From Arcticibacter eurypsychrophilus (lineage in GTDB: Bacteria; Bacteroidota; Bacteroidia; Sphingobacteriales; Sphingobacteriaceae), in contig NZ_MDFN01000024.1 in the NCBI RefSeq assembly GCF_001730525.1, positions 1 to 64,000 of the forward strand: a DNA stretch of 64,000 bases, read 5' to 3'. This document shows, in pieces, positions 62,245-64,000 of the stretch; the first letter of the stretch is position 1; every line of letters begins with the position of its first letter. A model generated the notes under the pieces. The model did no database searches. It saw only the letters and a program-made list of their open reading frames with translations, and had not been told where the DNA came from. Made by a program: the position numbers and the translations under genes.

Positions 62245-63933
62245 ATGTCTTCAAAAAAATTTGTTATTGGAGTAGATTACGGAACTGATTCTGTACGTTC
62301 AGTTATCGTTAATGCAGACAGTGGACAGGAAGTTGCTGCCTCTGTATTTTATTATCCGCAATGGAAGAAAGGTGCTTTCTGTGATGCAGAGAAGAATCAG
62401 TTCAGGCAACATCCTGCAGATTATATCGCAGGACTGGAACATACTATAAAAGATTGCTTGACGAAGGCTGGTGCTGAAGTAGCGGTTCAGGTGAAGGCTA
62501 TTTCGGTGGATACCACCGGATCAACTCCTGTGGCGGTTAACAAGGCTGGTACCCCTCTTGGGCTTCTTCCGGAGTTTAAGGACAATCCAAACGCCATGTT
62601 TGTGCTCTGGAAAGATCATACCGGCGTGAAAGAGGCCGCTGAAATAAATGAGATTGCTACAAAATTTCCTGTTAATTACTTGCAGTATGTGGGTGGAATC
62701 TATTCTTCTGAATGGTTCTGGTCTAAGTTGCTGCATGTGCTGCGTGAAGATAAAGCGGTTCGTGCTGCTTGCTACTCCTGGGTAGAGCAGTGTGACTGGA
62801 TTCCCTACTTATTAACGGGTGGAGAGAATGTGGATGAAATTAAACGTGGCGTTTGTTCTGCTGGCCATAAGTCATTGTGGAATGAATCTTTTGGTGGTTT
62901 TCCTCCTGAAGAGTTTTTCGTAGCACTTGATCCGCTGTTGGAAGGTTACGCTTCGCGGTTATCCAGCAAAACATATACTTCCTCTGATAAAGCTGGGAAT
63001 TTAAGTCCGGAATGGGCTGAACGTTTAGGCCTAAATACAGATGTTGTAATCGGTATTGGTGCTTTTGATGCGCATATGGGTGCTGTAGGTGGACAAATTG
63101 AACCATATTACCTGAGTAAAGTAATGGGAACGTCTACTTGCGATATGCTGGTTGCTCCTGCTTCGGAAGTGGAAGGGATTTTAGTAAATGGAATTTGCGG
63201 ACAGGTTAATGGCTCTATTATTCCGGGAATGATTGGTATGGAAGCAGGTCAGTCTGCTTTTGGAGATGCTTACGCCTGGTTTAAGAATGTGCTTTTATGG
63301 CCGGTTAAGAATCTTTTGGCTCAATCTGGGCTTCTTGATGCTGCCACTGTAGCGCAGGTGATTGAAGATCTGGATGGTCGGATCATTCCTGAACTGAGCA
63401 GACTTGCCGCTTTGCTACCGATAGAAGAAAATGGTGAACTGGCTATTGAATGGTTAAACGGAAGGCGTACGCCTGATGCTAACCAGGCTCTTACGGGTGC
63501 ATTCTTAGGATTGGACCTTGGTAGTGATGCAGTAACGATGTTTCGTTCTTTAGTGGAAGCTACGTGTTTTGGTGCGAAGAAAATTGTGGATCGTTTCAAT
63601 GAGCAAGGGGTTCCTGTAAAGGGACTGATTGGTCTGGGTGGTGTAGCAAAGAAATCACCGTTCATCATGCAAATGATGGCTGACGTGATGAATATGCCTA
63701 TCCGGATTCATAAATCGGAACAAACCTGTGCAATTGGTGCGGCTATGTTTGCTGCTACTGCGGCTGGGATCTATGATAAGGTGGAAGATGCCATGGCTGC
63801 AATGGGTCAGGGTTTTGATGCTGAATATCTTCCTAATCCTGAGTTGGTTCCCCTATATGCGAAACGTTATGAAAAGTATGGCCATGCGGGACATGCTATT
63901 GAGGAACTGATGAGCAATCAGGTACATGCTTAA
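62245..63933 (+). CDS. araB: Ribulokinase
   Basis: FGGY-family kinase of 562 residues. It phosphorylates L-ribulose to L-ribulose 5-phosphate. The N-terminal phosphate motif is IGVDYGTDSVRSV. VDTTGSTPVAVN and the later GAFDAHMGAVGG and GLGGVAKKSPFIMQMMADVM blocks are as in AraB, including the long form's RRTPDANQ. It lies between araR and the start of araD. Confidence 0.95.
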   Translation: MSSKKFVIGVDYGTDSVRSVIVNADSGQEVAASVFYYPQWKKGAFCDAEKNQFRQHPADYIAGLEHTIKDCLTKAGAEVAVQVKAISVDTTGSTPVAVNKAGTPLGLLPEFKDNPNAMFVLWKDHTGVKEAAEINEIATKFPVNYLQYVGGIYSSEWFWSKLLHVLREDKAVRAACYSWVEQCDWIPYLLTGGENVDEIKRGVCSAGHKSLWNESFGGFPPEEFFVALDPLLEGYASRLSSKTYTSSDKAGNLSPEWAERLGLNTDVVIGIGAFDAHMGAVGGQIEPYYLSKVMGTSTCDMLVAPASEVEGILVNGICGQVNGSIIPGMIGMEAGQSAFGDAYAWFKNVLLWPVKNLLAQSGLLDAATVAQVIEDLDGRIIPELSRLAALLPIEENGELAIEWLNGRRTPDANQALTGAFLGLDLGSDAVTMFRSLVEATCFGAKKIVDRFNEQGVPVKGLIGLGGVAKKSPFIMQMMADVMNMPIRIHKSEQTCAIGAAMFAATAAGIYDKVEDAMAAMGQGFDAEYLPNPELVPLYAKRYEKYGHAGHAIEELMSNQVHA

Positions 63934-63948
63934 GTTGAAAATATAATT

Positions 63949-64000
63949 ATGAGTAAATACGATCACATTAAACAAACTGCATATGAAACAAATATGCAGT
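63949..64000 (+). CDS. araD: L-ribulose-5-phosphate 4-epimerase, 5' fragment cut by window end
   Basis: Only the first 17 codons are present (MSKYDHIKQTAYETNMQ). The start lies 15 bases after araB. The position and the helical start resemble AraD N-termini (xxxxLKxxAYEANM). This would convert L-ribulose 5-phosphate to D-xylulose 5-phosphate, completing the arabinose route. The identification rests mainly on context. Confidence 0.65.
   Translation, partial: MSKYDHIKQTAYETNMQ

Overview
The window comes from a low-GC, Gram-negative Bacteroidetes genome, most likely Sphingobacteriaceae (Pedobacter-like). That placement is an inference. It rests on a Nudix-type AraR next to araB, a HYC_CC_PP protein in the metal-efflux operon, a TonB receptor with a carboxypeptidase-regulatory N-terminus, many lipoproteins, several TTG/GTG starts, few clear Shine-Dalgarno sequences, and candidate TAnnTTTG -7 promoter boxes. 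No rRNA, tRNA, CRISPR array, prophage or intact insertion sequence was seen.

Layout. 0.4-3.3 kb: a nitrite-reduction operon with a NirK-cytochrome c fusion, a NirV-like protein and a SCO copper chaperone. 3.4-8.7 kb: a beta-mannan/glucan locus with a GH9 enzyme divergent from an AGE-family 2-epimerase and a GH26 mannanase. 8.7-9.7 kb: a dienelactone hydrolase-like protein. 9.8-17.2 kb: a lysine/2-aminoadipate catabolic cluster with an ALDH7A1-type dehydrogenase, an Lrp/AsnC regulator, a lysine or saccharopine dehydrogenase-like enzyme, a DUF1338 2-oxoadipate dioxygenase/decarboxylase (HglS type) and a FAD/Fe-S D-2-hydroxyglutarate dehydrogenase. Together these would take aminoadipate semialdehyde to 2-oxoglutarate. 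Only an aminotransferase is missing. The last gene ends inside a perfect 112-bp inverted repeat.

17.6-34.9 kb: a Wzx/Wzy-type exopolysaccharide locus. It carries wza, wzc, a flippase, a polymerase, five glycosyltransferase-like proteins, a cupin, and a sugar-nucleotide module for GDP-D-glycero-D-manno-heptose (hddA, hddC, gmhB) with a GDP-mannose 3,5-epimerase homologue and an HldD-like epimerase. A convergent right-handed beta-helix protein sits at its end. 34.9-35.6 kb is a long intergenic region with two strong hairpins. 35.6-41.1 kb holds housekeeping and stress genes: an LLM oxidoreductase, a UBP zinc finger, a GAF histidine kinase with an EcsC protein, an NTF2-like protein and a universal stress protein.

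41.3-44.1 kb: a His/Cys-rich exported protein and a TonB-dependent receptor. 44.2-45.6 kb: succinate-semialdehyde dehydrogenase. 45.9-53.4 kb: a Cus-type heavy-metal RND efflux operon. Its permease is split into two overlapping genes, and it has two adaptor lipoproteins with metal-binding N-terminal domains. 53.5-55.5 kb: selD-mnmH, the pair for tRNA selenouridine synthesis. 55.6-58.0 kb: a small accessory patch with a gene remnant, an antitoxin followed by a truncated VapC, a DUF1778/GNAT toxin-antitoxin pair and an unknown protein. 58.7-61.3 kb: an S41 protease lipoprotein and an Asp-box repeat protein. 61.4-64.0 kb: the start of the arabinose operon araR-araB-araD, which runs off the right edge.
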